DNA from: Halomarina rubra
Lineage (GTDB): Archaea; Halobacteriota; Halobacteria; Halobacteriales; Haloarculaceae
Length of the DNA stretch: 64,000 nt
NCBI RefSeq assembly: GCF_023699475.1
Contig: NZ_JALXFV010000011.1
Coordinates: forward strand, 1-64,000
Direction: 5' to 3'
The position numbers and the translations under genes are program-made. Shown here in pieces: positions 35,119-43,849 of the stretch. The notes under the pieces were generated by a model. It ran no database searches and was not told the origin of the DNA. It was given only the letters and a program-made list of their open reading frames with translations. Within the stretch, counting starts at the first letter, position 1. The number at the start of each line of letters is the position of its first letter.

Positions 35119-35901
35119 ATGACTTGCCAGAGTCCGAACCGGGCAGACCAAAATGATGCCAGCGTTCAGTGTCAACACGAGAACTGTGTTCGCCGGTTTG
35201 GTACAGAATGGGCACGGAAAATCCACCACACACAGGTACACACCAACGGCCCTTCCGACGAAGAGTTCCTTGCTGCGCTCCGACGACTGGCTGACGAACT
35301 GGAGAGGACACCGCGAAAAAAGGACATGGACCTGCAAGGACCCCACTCGTCCCCCACCTACCAGGATCGGTTCGGCTCTTGGAACGATGCACTAGAACGG
35401 GCCGGTCTGGAGCCGAACCTCGTGCACGACACGGCAAGGAAAGTCGAGTGTGACTCGTGCAGTCGGTCGATCGTCCGTCAACCCTACAAGCTTCAAGAGA
35501 ACGAACACCAGTTCTGTTCGAAGGAATGCTACGGCGATTGGAAGGCGAAGAACCCTGGCGAGTTGATGCTATCAAGTCAGACAGGGAAAGCGAGCCCAGT
35601 CTGGAAGGGTGGTTATGTGTCACCAGAGTACGGACCGAACTGGCGTGCGATACGGAGAGGCGTCCTCAACCGTGATGAACACGTGTGTCAATCCTGCACT
35701 ATGACCGAAGAGGAGCACGTCGAGGAGTATGGTCGTTCCCTGAACATCCATCATATCAGACCTGTGAAGTCGTTCGAAAGCCCTGAGCAATCTCATTCGA
35801 TGGCCAACCTAGTCACACTCTGTACGCCTTGTCACGGTATTTACGAAGGTCACCAGTGTCGTCCGATTACTGCGCGAATACTCCCGAGGGAGGCTTGGTA
35901 A
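35119..35901 (+). CDS. HNH endonuclease with homing-endonuclease-associated repeat
   Basis: Protein of 260 aa. An N-terminal C2H2-like finger (VQCQHENCVRRFGTEWARKI then HHTQVH) is followed by a homing-endonuclease-associated repeat (about 50-100: LRRLADELERTPRKKDM then FGSWNDALERAGL), a four-Cys treble-clef region (CDSCSRS, FCSKECYGDW), a NUMOD-like patch (SPVWKGG) and a C-terminal HNH nuclease (CQSC, LNIHHIRPVKSF, NLVTLCTPCHGIYEGH). All catalytic His/Asn positions are visible. It ends 1 bp before parA. GC content and codon use are lower than in neighbours, pointing to horizontal entry, probably as a free-standing homing endonuclease. Confidence 0.82.
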   Translation: MTCQSPNRADQNDASVQCQHENCVRRFGTEWARKIHHTQVHTNGPSDEEFLAALRRLADELERTPRKKDMDLQGPHSSPTYQDRFGSWNDALERAGLEPNLVHDTARKVECDSCSRSIVRQPYKLQENEHQFCSKECYGDWKAKNPGELMLSSQTGKASPVWKGGYVSPEYGPNWRAIRRGVLNRDEHVCQSCTMTEEEHVEEYGRSLNIHHIRPVKSFESPEQSHSMANLVTLCTPCHGIYEGHQCRPITARILPREAW

Positions 35902-35902
35902 A

Positions 35903-36709
35903 ATGACCAAAAGATTGTCATTTTCAAATCAAAAGGGAGGGGTGGGCAAGACCACGATTGCTATCAACGTCGCCGGAGCGCTCAACGCCCGCGGCCGCGA
36001 CGTGCTGTTCGTCGACCTCGACCCACAGGGCAACGCGACCGAAGGGCTGGGCTTTCGCGAGGCGTACGACGAGGCCCCGCCGAGCCTGTTCGACGTGCTC
36101 ACCGACCCCGAGCAGCGCGAGTCGTTCCCCGACCTGATCCGCGAGCACGCCGAGATGGACGTCGTCCCCTCGAACATCGACATGACCGCGGCCGAACCCG
36201 AGCTGACGCTATCGCGACGAGGCGGCGAGCAGCTCGCGCTCGCCTTGGAGACCGTCGAGGCCGACTACGACTACGTGCTCGTCGACTGCCCGCCACACCT
36301 GGGCTACCTGACCGACAACGGCCTGCACGCGACCCAGAACCTGCTCATCCCCGCGCTCGCGGAGTCGACGAGCAAGCGCGCGCTCGAACTGCTGTTCGAC
36401 CACGTCGAGGCGCTGGAACTCGACTACGACATCACCATCGAGGAGCGAGGCGTCGTCGCCAACCGGGTCGAGACGACCAACGAGGGGACGGCGATGCTGG
36501 AGTGGTTCGACGAGGCGTTCCCGGACATCCCGGTCTGGGAGGTGCGCAAGCGCGTCGCCCTCCAGCGGGCGTTCTCGGCGGGCGTCTCGCTGTTCGAGTA
36601 CGACGCCGACGTCGACATGACCGAGACGTTCCTCGACGTCGCGGCGGACCTGGACGCGCAGTTCGGGTTCGAAGAGCCAGCCGCGGCGACGCCGGAGGCG
36701 GGCCGATGA
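35903..36709 (+). CDS. parA: ParA/Soj-family partition ATPase
   Basis: MinD/ParA ATPase of 268 aa. Deviant Walker A at 11-18 (KGGVGKTT), switch I region VDLDPQGNATEGLG and Walker B-like YVLVDCPPHLG. Next to the origin it likely segregates newly replicated origin DNA. The first dozen codons are AT-rich (AAA AGA TTG TCA TTT TCA AAT CAA AAG), like the HNH gene, while the rest uses high-GC codons; the composition changes abruptly around the Walker A region. It overlaps its partner gene by 4 bp. Confidence 0.92.
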   Translation: MTKRLSFSNQKGGVGKTTIAINVAGALNARGRDVLFVDLDPQGNATEGLGFREAYDEAPPSLFDVLTDPEQRESFPDLIREHAEMDVVPSNIDMTAAEPELTLSRRGGEQLALALETVEADYDYVLVDCPPHLGYLTDNGLHATQNLLIPALAESTSKRALELLFDHVEALELDYDITIEERGVVANRVETTNEGTAMLEWFDEAFPDIPVWEVRKRVALQRAFSAGVSLFEYDADVDMTETFLDVAADLDAQFGFEEPAAATPEAGR

Positions 36710-37203
36710 GCGACGACGACCGGGCGAGTCGCCTCCGCTCGCGACGGGGCCGAGCCCGCCAGCGCGTCGAGGAGCGACAACAGGCCGCAGAGGCAGCAGA
36801 GACGGCGGAGGCCACCGAGACGACCGGTACGACCGACGAGGCAAGCGCCGACGGACGAGACGAGCGCGCGACCGGGGCCGACGGTGTCGAGCAGTCGGCG
36901 GACGACGCGAGTGCGGAGAGCGCGGACACCGACGCGACGGCCGGTGCCGACGGTCGGTCCGACACGGGTGCGGACGGTGGAAGCGTCAAGGCCGAGCGCG
37001 TCGGGACGTACATGTACCTCCCCGAGACCCAGAAGCGCGAACTCGAACGCGTGTACGGGACGCTGAAGGTCCAGTACGAGTACGAGTACGACGAGGAGTT
37101 CGAGAAGAACCGCCACTTCTTCCCGGCGGTCGTCCGCCACGGACTTGAGACCCTCGACGGGATGGACGCCGCCGACGTCCGCGCGATCGTCGACGACCTG
37201 TGA
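36706..37203 (+). CDS. ParA-partner protein, candidate centromere-binding adaptor
   Basis: Protein of 165 aa starting in the parA stop (ATGA). A basic N-terminus (SRLRSRRGRARQRVEERQQ) leads into a long Ala/Thr/Asp low-complexity linker (about 28-95) and a C-terminal folded domain (about 97-165: VGTYMYLPETQKRELERVYG, EYEYDEEFEKNRHFFPAVV, GLETLDGMDAADVRAIVDDL). No ParB nuclease or HTH motif is recognised. Position and coupling to parA suggest it replaces ParB. Confidence 0.65.
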   Translation: MSDDDRASRLRSRRGRARQRVEERQQAAEAAETAEATETTGTTDEASADGRDERATGADGVEQSADDASAESADTDATAGADGRSDTGADGGSVKAERVGTYMYLPETQKRELERVYGTLKVQYEYEYDEEFEKNRHFFPAVVRHGLETLDGMDAADVRAIVDDL

Positions 37204-37218
37204 GCCGACTGAACACTG

Positions 37219-37475
37219 GACACACCACGTTTCCGGTGAACACCGACAGAGCGTCCCCACCGAGACGGACGGTGAACCACCCCACCGACGAGGGAACACA
37301 CACCGGGTTTCCGGTGAAACGGCGGGACGTCTCGCTCCGGACTCGACGACGACCACGAGGGCGACACACCGGGTTTCCGGTGAAACCACCGCACGCCGTT
37401 CCAGTCGATGCACGGGAAACGGAGGTTCGAACGCGGGCCGTCGGCGAGACACACACACCACGTTTCCGGTGAAAC
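37219..37475 (+). repeat. Forward ORB group of the main-type origin (four boxes plus G-string)
   Basis: Boxes at 37219-37242, 37297-37320, 37363-37385 and 37453-37475, each CACACCRSGTTTCCGGTGAA. Spacings are 78, 66 and 90 bp. A fifth forward box is at 38042-38064. Confidence 0.85.
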
Positions 37476-38127
37476 GGCCTCCGAGCGGGGGTGGGGGGTG
37501 AGCGACGTCGGCCGTTCCGAACGCGAACGTGGGCGACGGCATCGAGCGCGAACGCCCACCCGCGACCGAACCGGAGTCGTCGAGACCAGCCATCGTCGGG
37601 AGCGAGAGACGCTGACGGCTGCGTCCGTCACGAGACGACAGAACGGACGGGTCGGAACGGAGCAGAACGGGGAGTCCTGCAGCAGTGCCGTGTCGTTCAG
37701 GGGAGGACTCATTCCCTCAACCGACTCAGTTCCACTTTCAGTTTCACTCTACCACTCACTTACAAGTACTCAACCAGCGAAAAGTCCATCAAGTCAGTTT
37801 TAGCCAAATAAGAGAACGGCAAGCGTCGTTCTCTCGATCGATCTCTTGCAAGTGAACTCGACCCGTCGGTCGAGAATCTAGTTTCCGGCGTTCCGACCGA
37901 CTGTCGTGGTGGTTGCGCTCTCGTCGTCGCGTCCCTCGTCGTCGTCGTCGACGGTGTACGGTCGACGGACGGTCGACTGAGCTTGTCTGGAGCCTCTCTC
38001 ACTCCTCACTCGGCAGGCGACGCCCCCGAGACGGGTTCGAGGGACACACCGCGTTTCCGGTGAATCGGTCCGCCCCGACAGCTACTACCCACCCTTCGCC
38101 TCCACCCACCCCCACCCTCGAAGGCGA

Positions 38128-38298
38128 TTTCACCGGAAACGTGGTGTGTGTGTGCGGTCTGTGGATTCTGTTGGAACAAAGTCAGAAGTTGTTCAATGTG
38201 GTGGTTTTCGACGGAGCAAAAGGACGAGTGATAGAATATCACTTTCACCAGCCTGTATGGGGAACAGTCAAGACGTTTCACCGGAAACGCGGTGTGTA
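38128..38298 (-). repeat. Reverse ORB pair next to orc1
   Basis: TTTCACCGGAAACGTGGTGT at 38128 and TTTCACCGGAAACGCGGTGT at 38277 flank a 125-bp AT-rich segment; the second ends 5 bp before the orc1 ATG, so initiator binding would also repress its own promoter. Confidence 0.82.
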
Positions 38299-38303
38299 CC
38301 CAG

Positions 38304-39500
38304 ATGTCCGACGCCGACGACCTGTTCATCCGGGAGGACCCGGTGTTCGTGAACAAGGAGCTCCTGGAGATCAACCACCTCCCCGACGAGGGCCGAATCG
38401 TCGGCCGGGACGCCGAGATCAGTCAGCTCGCCAACGCGGTCAACCCCGCCATCTTCGGGCAGAGCCCGAGCAACGTCCTCATCTACGGGAAGACGGGGAC
38501 GGGAAAGTCGCTGTGTGCGAAGTACGTCTCCGGACGGCTCATCGACACCGCCGAGGAGGAGGGCGTGACGACGGACTTCGCGTACGTCGACTGCGCCCAG
38601 GACTCGACGGAGACCCAGGCGGTCCAGACCATCGCGAGTTCGCTCAACGATCCCGAGCAGACGGGGGTGAACATCCCCGACAAGGGAATCGCGACGGCGA
38701 CGTACTACAAACGGCTGTGGACCATCCTCGACGAGTGTTACGACGTCGTGCTCGTCATCCTCGACGAGATCGACAAGCTCGACAGCGACGACATCCTGAT
38801 GCAGCTCTCGCGGGCGGGCGAGGCCGGCAAACTCACCGACTGCAAGATCGGCGTCATCGGCATCTCGAACAAGATCAAGTACAAAGACCGGATGGACGAG
38901 CGCGTCAAGTCGAGTCTCTGTGAACGCGAGTTCGTCTTCCCCCCCTACGACGCCGCCCAGTTGGGCGACATCATGCAGGCGCGTTCGGACGCGTTCCGCG
39001 AGGGTGTGCTCGACGACTCTGTCATCCCGCGCGCCGCCGCGCTCGCCGCCCGCGAACACGGGGACGCCCGGAAGGCCATCGACATCCTCCGGTACGCCGG
39101 CGAGATTGCCCAGTCGACCGGTGCGGAGGTCGTCCAGGAGGACTTCGTCGTCCAGGCTCGCCAGCGCGCCGAGACCGACCGCTTTCGCGAACTCATCCGC
39201 GGCTCGACGCCCCACGCGCGCTACGTGTTGCAGGCGTTGACGCTGCTGTCGCTCAACGAGGGCGACGACGAGGCGTTCCGGACGACGCGCATCTACGAGT
39301 TGTACGAGCAGGTGTGTCGCCAGGAGGGGTCGGAGTCGCTATCGCTCCGCCGGGTTCGAGACCTCCTCAAGGAACACGCCTTCCTCGACGTCATCGAACA
39401 GTCGCGCCACAGCGGCGGCTCCGCGGAGGGGAGCTACACCGAACACCGGCTGCTCGAGGACCCCGAGGTCGTCCAGAGCGTCCTGATGGACACCGAGTGA
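38304..39500 (+). CDS. orc1: Orc1/Cdc6 replication initiator of the main-type origin
   Basis: AAA+ initiator of 398 aa from MSDADDLFIREDPVFVN; a GTG 4 codons upstream lies in the ORB and is less likely. Walker A at 62-69 (GKTGTGKS), Walker B VLVILDEIDKL, sensor-like IGVIGISNKI, and a C-terminal winged helix (about 305-398). The EINHLPDEGRIVGRD N-terminal block is typical of the conserved haloarchaeal oriC1-linked Orc1. Binds the surrounding ORBs as ADP/ATP switch to load the replication machinery. Confidence 0.95.
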   Translation: MSDADDLFIREDPVFVNKELLEINHLPDEGRIVGRDAEISQLANAVNPAIFGQSPSNVLIYGKTGTGKSLCAKYVSGRLIDTAEEEGVTTDFAYVDCAQDSTETQAVQTIASSLNDPEQTGVNIPDKGIATATYYKRLWTILDECYDVVLVILDEIDKLDSDDILMQLSRAGEAGKLTDCKIGVIGISNKIKYKDRMDERVKSSLCEREFVFPPYDAAQLGDIMQARSDAFREGVLDDSVIPRAAALAAREHGDARKAIDILRYAGEIAQSTGAEVVQEDFVVQARQRAETDRFRELIRGSTPHARYVLQALTLLSLNEGDDEAFRTTRIYELYEQVCRQEGSESLSLRRVRDLLKEHAFLDVIEQSRHSGGSAEGSYTEHRLLEDPEVVQSVLMDTE

Positions 39501-39863
39501 ACCGAGGGCGACCCGTACGTCTCGAAAGTATGATTGTCACACACAGTTGACTTAACGGCGTATTTCACCGGAAACCCGGTGTGTCCGTCGTCCGGCCGTT
39601 CCCGGTGGCGTGGTCGAACCTCCCACCTCTCTCGCGCGCGCCCCAGTGCCACCGACACCTGTGTCGTCGGTTCGCTGTCGTCTGGCGAATGATTTAAGTG
39701 GTGACAGTCAAACGCCCAGAACGACGCGGTAGTGTCGCCCTCCGTACGGTCTCTGGGCGTGCCGACCAATCTGTCGGCGGGCACTGGTCAGACCTTACCA
39801 AACTGTTTTGGTTCCACCTTGAAGACCGCTGGCCGTCTCGGGAGATGTGAAGGTCACGAACTC
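39501..39863. other. Intergenic region with a downstream ORB
   Basis: No gene seen. A reverse ORB (TTTCACCGGAAACCCGGTGT, 39563) sits 62 bp after the orc1 stop, giving the origin an ORB on both sides of the initiator gene. A T/A-rich GATTTAAGT near 39690 may be a promoter for the next gene. Confidence 0.5.
39562..39584 (-). repeat. ORB downstream of the main-type orc1
   Basis: ATTTCACCGGAAACCCGGTG then TGT, same orientation as the two boxes upstream of orc1. Confidence 0.75.
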
Positions 39864-40421
39864 ATGAACGCAACGGGAGTCACCGAAACCGAAGCCGAGG
39901 CCGACGTAGAGCCGAGCGCCCCCGAGACGCTCGCGAAAGACGACCTCTTCCACCTGCTCCAGAACGAGCGCCGCCGCCGCGCGGTCCAGTATCTGGTCGA
40001 ACAGGAGGGGAGCGTCGACATGGGCAGCATCGCCGAACACATCGCCGCCCTGGAGAACGACATCAGCGTCGCCCAGTTGACGTCGGCCCAGCGAAAGCGC
40101 GTCTACGTCGGACTGTATCAGTGTCACCTGCCGAAACTCGACGAGGCCGGCGTCATCGACTACGACAAGAACCGCGGGACGGTCAGCCGGACCCCCCTCA
40201 CCGACAGCCTCGTCCCGTACCTGACGGTCGAGAACGGCGAGGAGGAGACGGACGCTGCCGCCGAGTTCGCGGTCGTCCAGTACCCCGCCGCGGTGACGGC
40301 GCTCGCCGCCGTCCTCACCGTCGCCGGGTGGGCCTCCGTGCTCCCGGCGACGGGTCTCTGGCTCCCGACGGTGCTCACGCTCGCGTTCGCCGCCGCGACG
40401 GTGGCGACCGCAGTTCGCTGA
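39864..40421 (+). CDS. DUF7344 winged-helix protein with C-terminal membrane helices
   Basis: Protein of 185 aa; the ATG at 39864 removes an uncharacteristic non-acidic N-terminus. Residues about 28-120 form a DUF7344 winged-helix domain (LFHLLQNERRRRAVQYLVEQ, SAQRKRVYVGLYQCHLPKLD, GVIDYDKNRGTV); two hydrophobic helices follow (about 135-183). A probable membrane-associated transcription regulator. A diverged paralog is at 51276. Confidence 0.78.
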   Translation: MNATGVTETEAEADVEPSAPETLAKDDLFHLLQNERRRRAVQYLVEQEGSVDMGSIAEHIAALENDISVAQLTSAQRKRVYVGLYQCHLPKLDEAGVIDYDKNRGTVSRTPLTDSLVPYLTVENGEEETDAAAEFAVVQYPAAVTALAAVLTVAGWASVLPATGLWLPTVLTLAFAAATVATAVR

Positions 40422-40908
40422 CCGGTCTCGCTGACTCCTGTTCTCGTCTCAGTTCTCGCCGTCGTTCGTCTCGCTGTCGGTTCGTCCACGACGAGTCGAA
40501 CGGCCGCGGTCCAGCCGTCCAGCTAACCCCCCACCCGTCGAACGTCGCCGAGTGCCGGCACGCCCGGAGGGGCCCCCGACCTCTCGCTCGACTCCGGTCC
40601 TGTCGACGACCGCTTTCCGGTCGGTCCCTCCCATCGACTCTCCGCTGTGCCGTTCCGTCATCGACCGTCTTCGACCGTCTTCCCCCGTCGGCCACCGGTG
40701 ACCGTTCCTCGACCACCGGCGGCCGTCGTTGACCACCGAACGGCACGTAGCGACCACCTTCCCGACCGAACGGTCGACCTCGGGCAGTATGCCGCGCAGT
40801 AACACGACTTCGATACTCCCGAATTTTAGCGAGTAGAACCCCACTAACCGCCGTTATACTGCTGATAGCAAAGGACCTGTCCTGTGTTGTCCCAGTCGGT
40901 GTCGAACG
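40422..40908. other. Intergenic region without a supported gene
   Basis: 487 bp of Arg/Ser-biased open frames typical of GC-rich non-coding DNA, with no start signal or domain. An AT-rich patch near 40805-40870 probably holds the promoter of the small zinc protein. Confidence 0.4.
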
Positions 40909-41085
40909 ATGGATGTTGTAAACTCTGCGCGACCGACTGACTCCCAGCGGCGGTGTAACAACTGTGGCGAATTCGTCACTCGACAGTTCGTCCGCGTGTT
41001 CGGCGACAACGCCGACGAGGTCTACGGCTGTCTCAGCTGTGGAACGGCCCGTGACCTCAGAGATGGCAAACAGATCGTCCCGTAG
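40909..41085 (+). CDS. Small zinc-ribbon protein (DUF7563-like)
   Basis: A 58-aa protein with CNNCGEFVTRQFVRVFGDN and CLSCGTARD. Same architecture as the 20428 and 23036 products (CxxCG-x(4-6)-RF/QF-x-RVF-GD-x(n)-CxxC) but with a longer N-terminus and a different C-terminus. Unknown function. Confidence 0.78.
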   Translation: MDVVNSARPTDSQRRCNNCGEFVTRQFVRVFGDNADEVYGCLSCGTARDLRDGKQIVP

Positions 41086-41690
41086 CGACGGGCGACCCGT
41101 CGTTCCTGTCATTCCGCGGTACCTGTCATGTCCGCGGCCGGTGACGGCCGCACTCGTTCCTGTCGACCCGCCCGGCTGGTAGGTCGGGCGGTGGTCTCAC
41201 GTCCCCCAGCGACGGCGCTGGTCCGGGAGTCCACGTCACGTCCTCGTTCCGTGCGTTCGTCCGCCGACGGAGTCGGCGACTCCGTCCGCGGGTCGCACGC
41301 GCGCAGCGCTCGACCATCTCGACAGCGCCGGGTCTCTCGACCCCCCGACAGCATCGGGTCTCCCCGGAGACCACGTCGGACCGGTCGGGCCACCCGTCGT
41401 CCCTCACCACTGGCCGTCCGCCGCCGGCCGGACGTGGTGAGCGGGCCGAGCGGCGTGGCTCTCGGCGACTCCCCGATGTCGGCGGTTCGGTACGCCTCCC
41501 TCCGACTGTATGGACCCCGTAAACCGCACGACTGCGGTCGGTTTCTCGACGAGAAGTACCGTGAGACTGACGGTCGTGTTCGACTGACTTACACGCCGCA
41601 TAATAATGTGTCGTAGCTGAGTACGTCGGAGTTAGTGAGGTCGCACGACGCGCGTGTCACGGGGCACGTCTCGCCGACCTCGTATTAGCC
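41086..41690. other. Intergenic region upstream of glmS
   Basis: About 600 bp. Open frames here are Arg-rich and overlap on both strands, so none is supported. A CGCATAATAATG box at about 41597-41608 is the only obvious promoter-like sequence, about 85 bp before glmS. Confidence 0.4.
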
Positions 41691-43517
41691 ATGTGTGGAA
41701 TCATCGCGTGTATCGGAGCGGACGACGCGGCCGGAGACCTGCTGACCGGCCTCGAGAACCTCGAGTATCGGGGCTACGACTCGGCCGGCGTCGCCGTCCA
41801 GAACGGGAGTGGTATCGCCGTGCGGAAGCGAGCGGGCCAGATCAGCGAGCTCGACGCGGCCGTCGCGTCCGACACCCCTGCCGGTCGGGTCGGCATCGGG
41901 CACACTCGCTGGTCGACTCACGGCCCGCCGACCGACGAGAACGCCCACCCCCACACCAGTCAGTCCGGGCGGGTCGCCGTCGTTCACAACGGTATCATCG
42001 AGAACTACGAAGCGCTCCGCGCGCGCCTGCGTGAAGAGGGCTACACGTTCCGCAGTGACACGGACACGGAGGTCGTCCCACACCTCGTCGAACACTACAT
42101 GGAGGAGGGGCTGGACGTCGAGACCGCGTTCGAGCGCACGCTCGACGACCTGGAGGGGAGCTACGCCATCGCGCTGCTCGTCGACGGCGAGGACGTGGTG
42201 TACGCCGCTCGGCAGGACTCGCCGCTCGTGCTCGGCCTCGTCGACGAGGGGACCGACCGTCAGCGCTACTACCTCGCCAGCGACGTCCCCGCGTTCCTGG
42301 AGTTCACCGACCAGGTCGTCTACCTCGAAGACGGCGACGTCGTCACCGTCGACGGCGACGGCTACCGGCTGACGAACCGCCACGAGGACGGTCCCGTCAC
42401 GCGCACGCCCGAGACGGTCGAGTGGAGCGCCGAGGAGACCGGGAAAGGCGAGTACGACCACTACATGCGAAAGGAGATCGACGCCCAGCCGGAGGCGCTC
42501 CGGGGGACGCTCGCGGGCCGTATCGACGGCGACGACGTCCACCTGGAGGAGTTCCCGCCGGGGACGTTCGAGGGCGTCGAGCACGTCCACCTGCTCGCCT
42601 GCGGGACGTCGTACCACGCCGCGCTCGTCGCCGCCCGCCAGCTCACCCGCGCGGGCCTCCCGACGAGCGCGTTCCGCGCGAGCGAGTACTACGACCTCCA
42701 GCCGGTCGACGAGTCGACGCTCGCCGTCGCCGTCACGCAGTCCGGCGAGACCGCAGACACGCTCGGGGCGCTCCGACGCGCTCGCGAGGCCGACGCCCGC
42801 ACCGCCGCGGTGACGAACGTCGTCGGGTCGTCGGTGTCGCGGGAGGCCGACGACACGCTGTACATCCGTGCTGGCCCCGAAATCGGCGTCGCCGCGACCA
42901 AGACGTTCACCTCACAGGTCGTCGCGCTGACGCTCCTGACCCACCGCATCGCGAGCGACAGCGAAGCGGGGACGGTCCGGGAGGACGCTGCGGAGTTCCT
43001 CGCCGCGCTGGAGGCGTTCCCGAACGCCGTCGAGGAGCTGCTGGCGACGACCGACGCCCGGACGGTCAGCGACGACAACATGGGCCGGGACGCGCACTTC
43101 TTCATCGGTCGGGACTTCGAGTACCCGGTCGCGCTGGAGGGGGCGTTGAAGTTCAAGGAGATCACCTACGAGCACGCCGAGGGGTTCGCCTCCGGCGAGC
43201 TGAAACACGGTCCGCTCGCGCTCGTCACCACCGATACGACGGTGTACGCGCTGTTGACCGGCGAGCGCGGCGAGGAGACGCTGAAGAACGCCGAGGAGGC
43301 CAAAGCCCGCGGGACGCACGTCGTCGCCATCGCCCCGGAGGGGATGGACGTCGGCGGCGTCGCCGGCGAGGTGTTGCGCGTCCCGGACACGCACCCGGAC
43401 CTCGCGGGCCTGCTCGCGAACGTCCAGCTCCAGTTGGTGTCGTACCACACCGCCTACGGTCTGGGCCGCTCCATCGACAAACCGCGCAACCTCGCGAAGT
43501 CCGTCACCGTCGAGTGA
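41691..43517 (+). CDS. glmS: Glutamine--fructose-6-phosphate aminotransferase (isomerizing)
   Basis: GlmS of 608 aa. The N-terminal Ntn glutaminase begins MCGIIACIGADDAAGD with Cys2 as nucleophile after Met removal, and contains YRGYDSAGVAV and HTRWSTHG. Two SIS isomerase domains follow (about 285-420 and 455-590; CGTSYHAAL, TQSGETADTL, FKEITYEHAEGFASGELKHG), and the C-terminus ends KPRNLAKSVTVE. Makes glucosamine-6-phosphate, entry to UDP-GlcNAc and hence to the sugars of the two glycan clusters. Full length for the family. Confidence 0.97.
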   Translation: MCGIIACIGADDAAGDLLTGLENLEYRGYDSAGVAVQNGSGIAVRKRAGQISELDAAVASDTPAGRVGIGHTRWSTHGPPTDENAHPHTSQSGRVAVVHNGIIENYEALRARLREEGYTFRSDTDTEVVPHLVEHYMEEGLDVETAFERTLDDLEGSYAIALLVDGEDVVYAARQDSPLVLGLVDEGTDRQRYYLASDVPAFLEFTDQVVYLEDGDVVTVDGDGYRLTNRHEDGPVTRTPETVEWSAEETGKGEYDHYMRKEIDAQPEALRGTLAGRIDGDDVHLEEFPPGTFEGVEHVHLLACGTSYHAALVAARQLTRAGLPTSAFRASEYYDLQPVDESTLAVAVTQSGETADTLGALRRAREADARTAAVTNVVGSSVSREADDTLYIRAGPEIGVAATKTFTSQVVALTLLTHRIASDSEAGTVREDAAEFLAALEAFPNAVEELLATTDARTVSDDNMGRDAHFFIGRDFEYPVALEGALKFKEITYEHAEGFASGELKHGPLALVTTDTTVYALLTGERGEETLKNAEEAKARGTHVVAIAPEGMDVGGVAGEVLRVPDTHPDLAGLLANVQLQLVSYHTAYGLGRSIDKPRNLAKSVTVE

Positions 43518-43849
43518 CCATCGTCGACTGACTGGCTTCGCCACCACACGCCGGCGTCGCCGTCGCTCTCCTCCCTCGTTCGCCCGCGACGCTCAGACGG
43601 CCGGTCGCGCGAAATCTCTTCGACCAGCAGGCGTGCCCCGTGCGATTCTATCGCCCAGTGGCCGTCGCTACCCCCGGCGGCCGTCGGTCGGTCGTCGACT
43701 GTCCCACCGAGGGTGTCGAGCGGTAAAACGACCGCAACCGACGGTCACGAACGTGTAGCTGCCGATTAACTATGACCGCGAGCGGTGCTTTCTCTACCAA
43801 CGACCGTGATGTCAACCGATACGTCGAGTCCCACGGAGCGAGGCGACCC
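43518..43849. other. Intergenic region upstream of the DUF4129 operon
   Basis: About 330 bp with no supported gene. A CCGATTAACTATG stretch near 43762-43774 looks like a promoter element. Confidence 0.35.

Larger units (their letters stand above)
37204..38303. other. Main-type chromosomal replication origin (oriC1-like)
   Basis: Non-coding 1.1 kb between the parA pair and orc1. Seven ORBs lie here: forward at 37219, 37297, 37363, 37453 and 38042; reverse at 38128 and 38275. The box at 37453 is followed by a G-string (37485-37500) and the box at 38128 is preceded by the matching C-string (38102-38118), so these form an inverted extended pair. AT-rich stretches at about 37725-37880 and 38160-38275 are candidate unwinding elements. 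G-string ORBs flanking a DUE beside orc1 are the known haloarchaeal oriC1 plan. Confidence 0.82.

Noticed and set aside
41128-41616. 162-aa frame upstream of glmS
   Set aside because: Arg/Pro/Ser-rich with overlapping frames on the other strand and no start signal; composition typical of GC-rich spacer.
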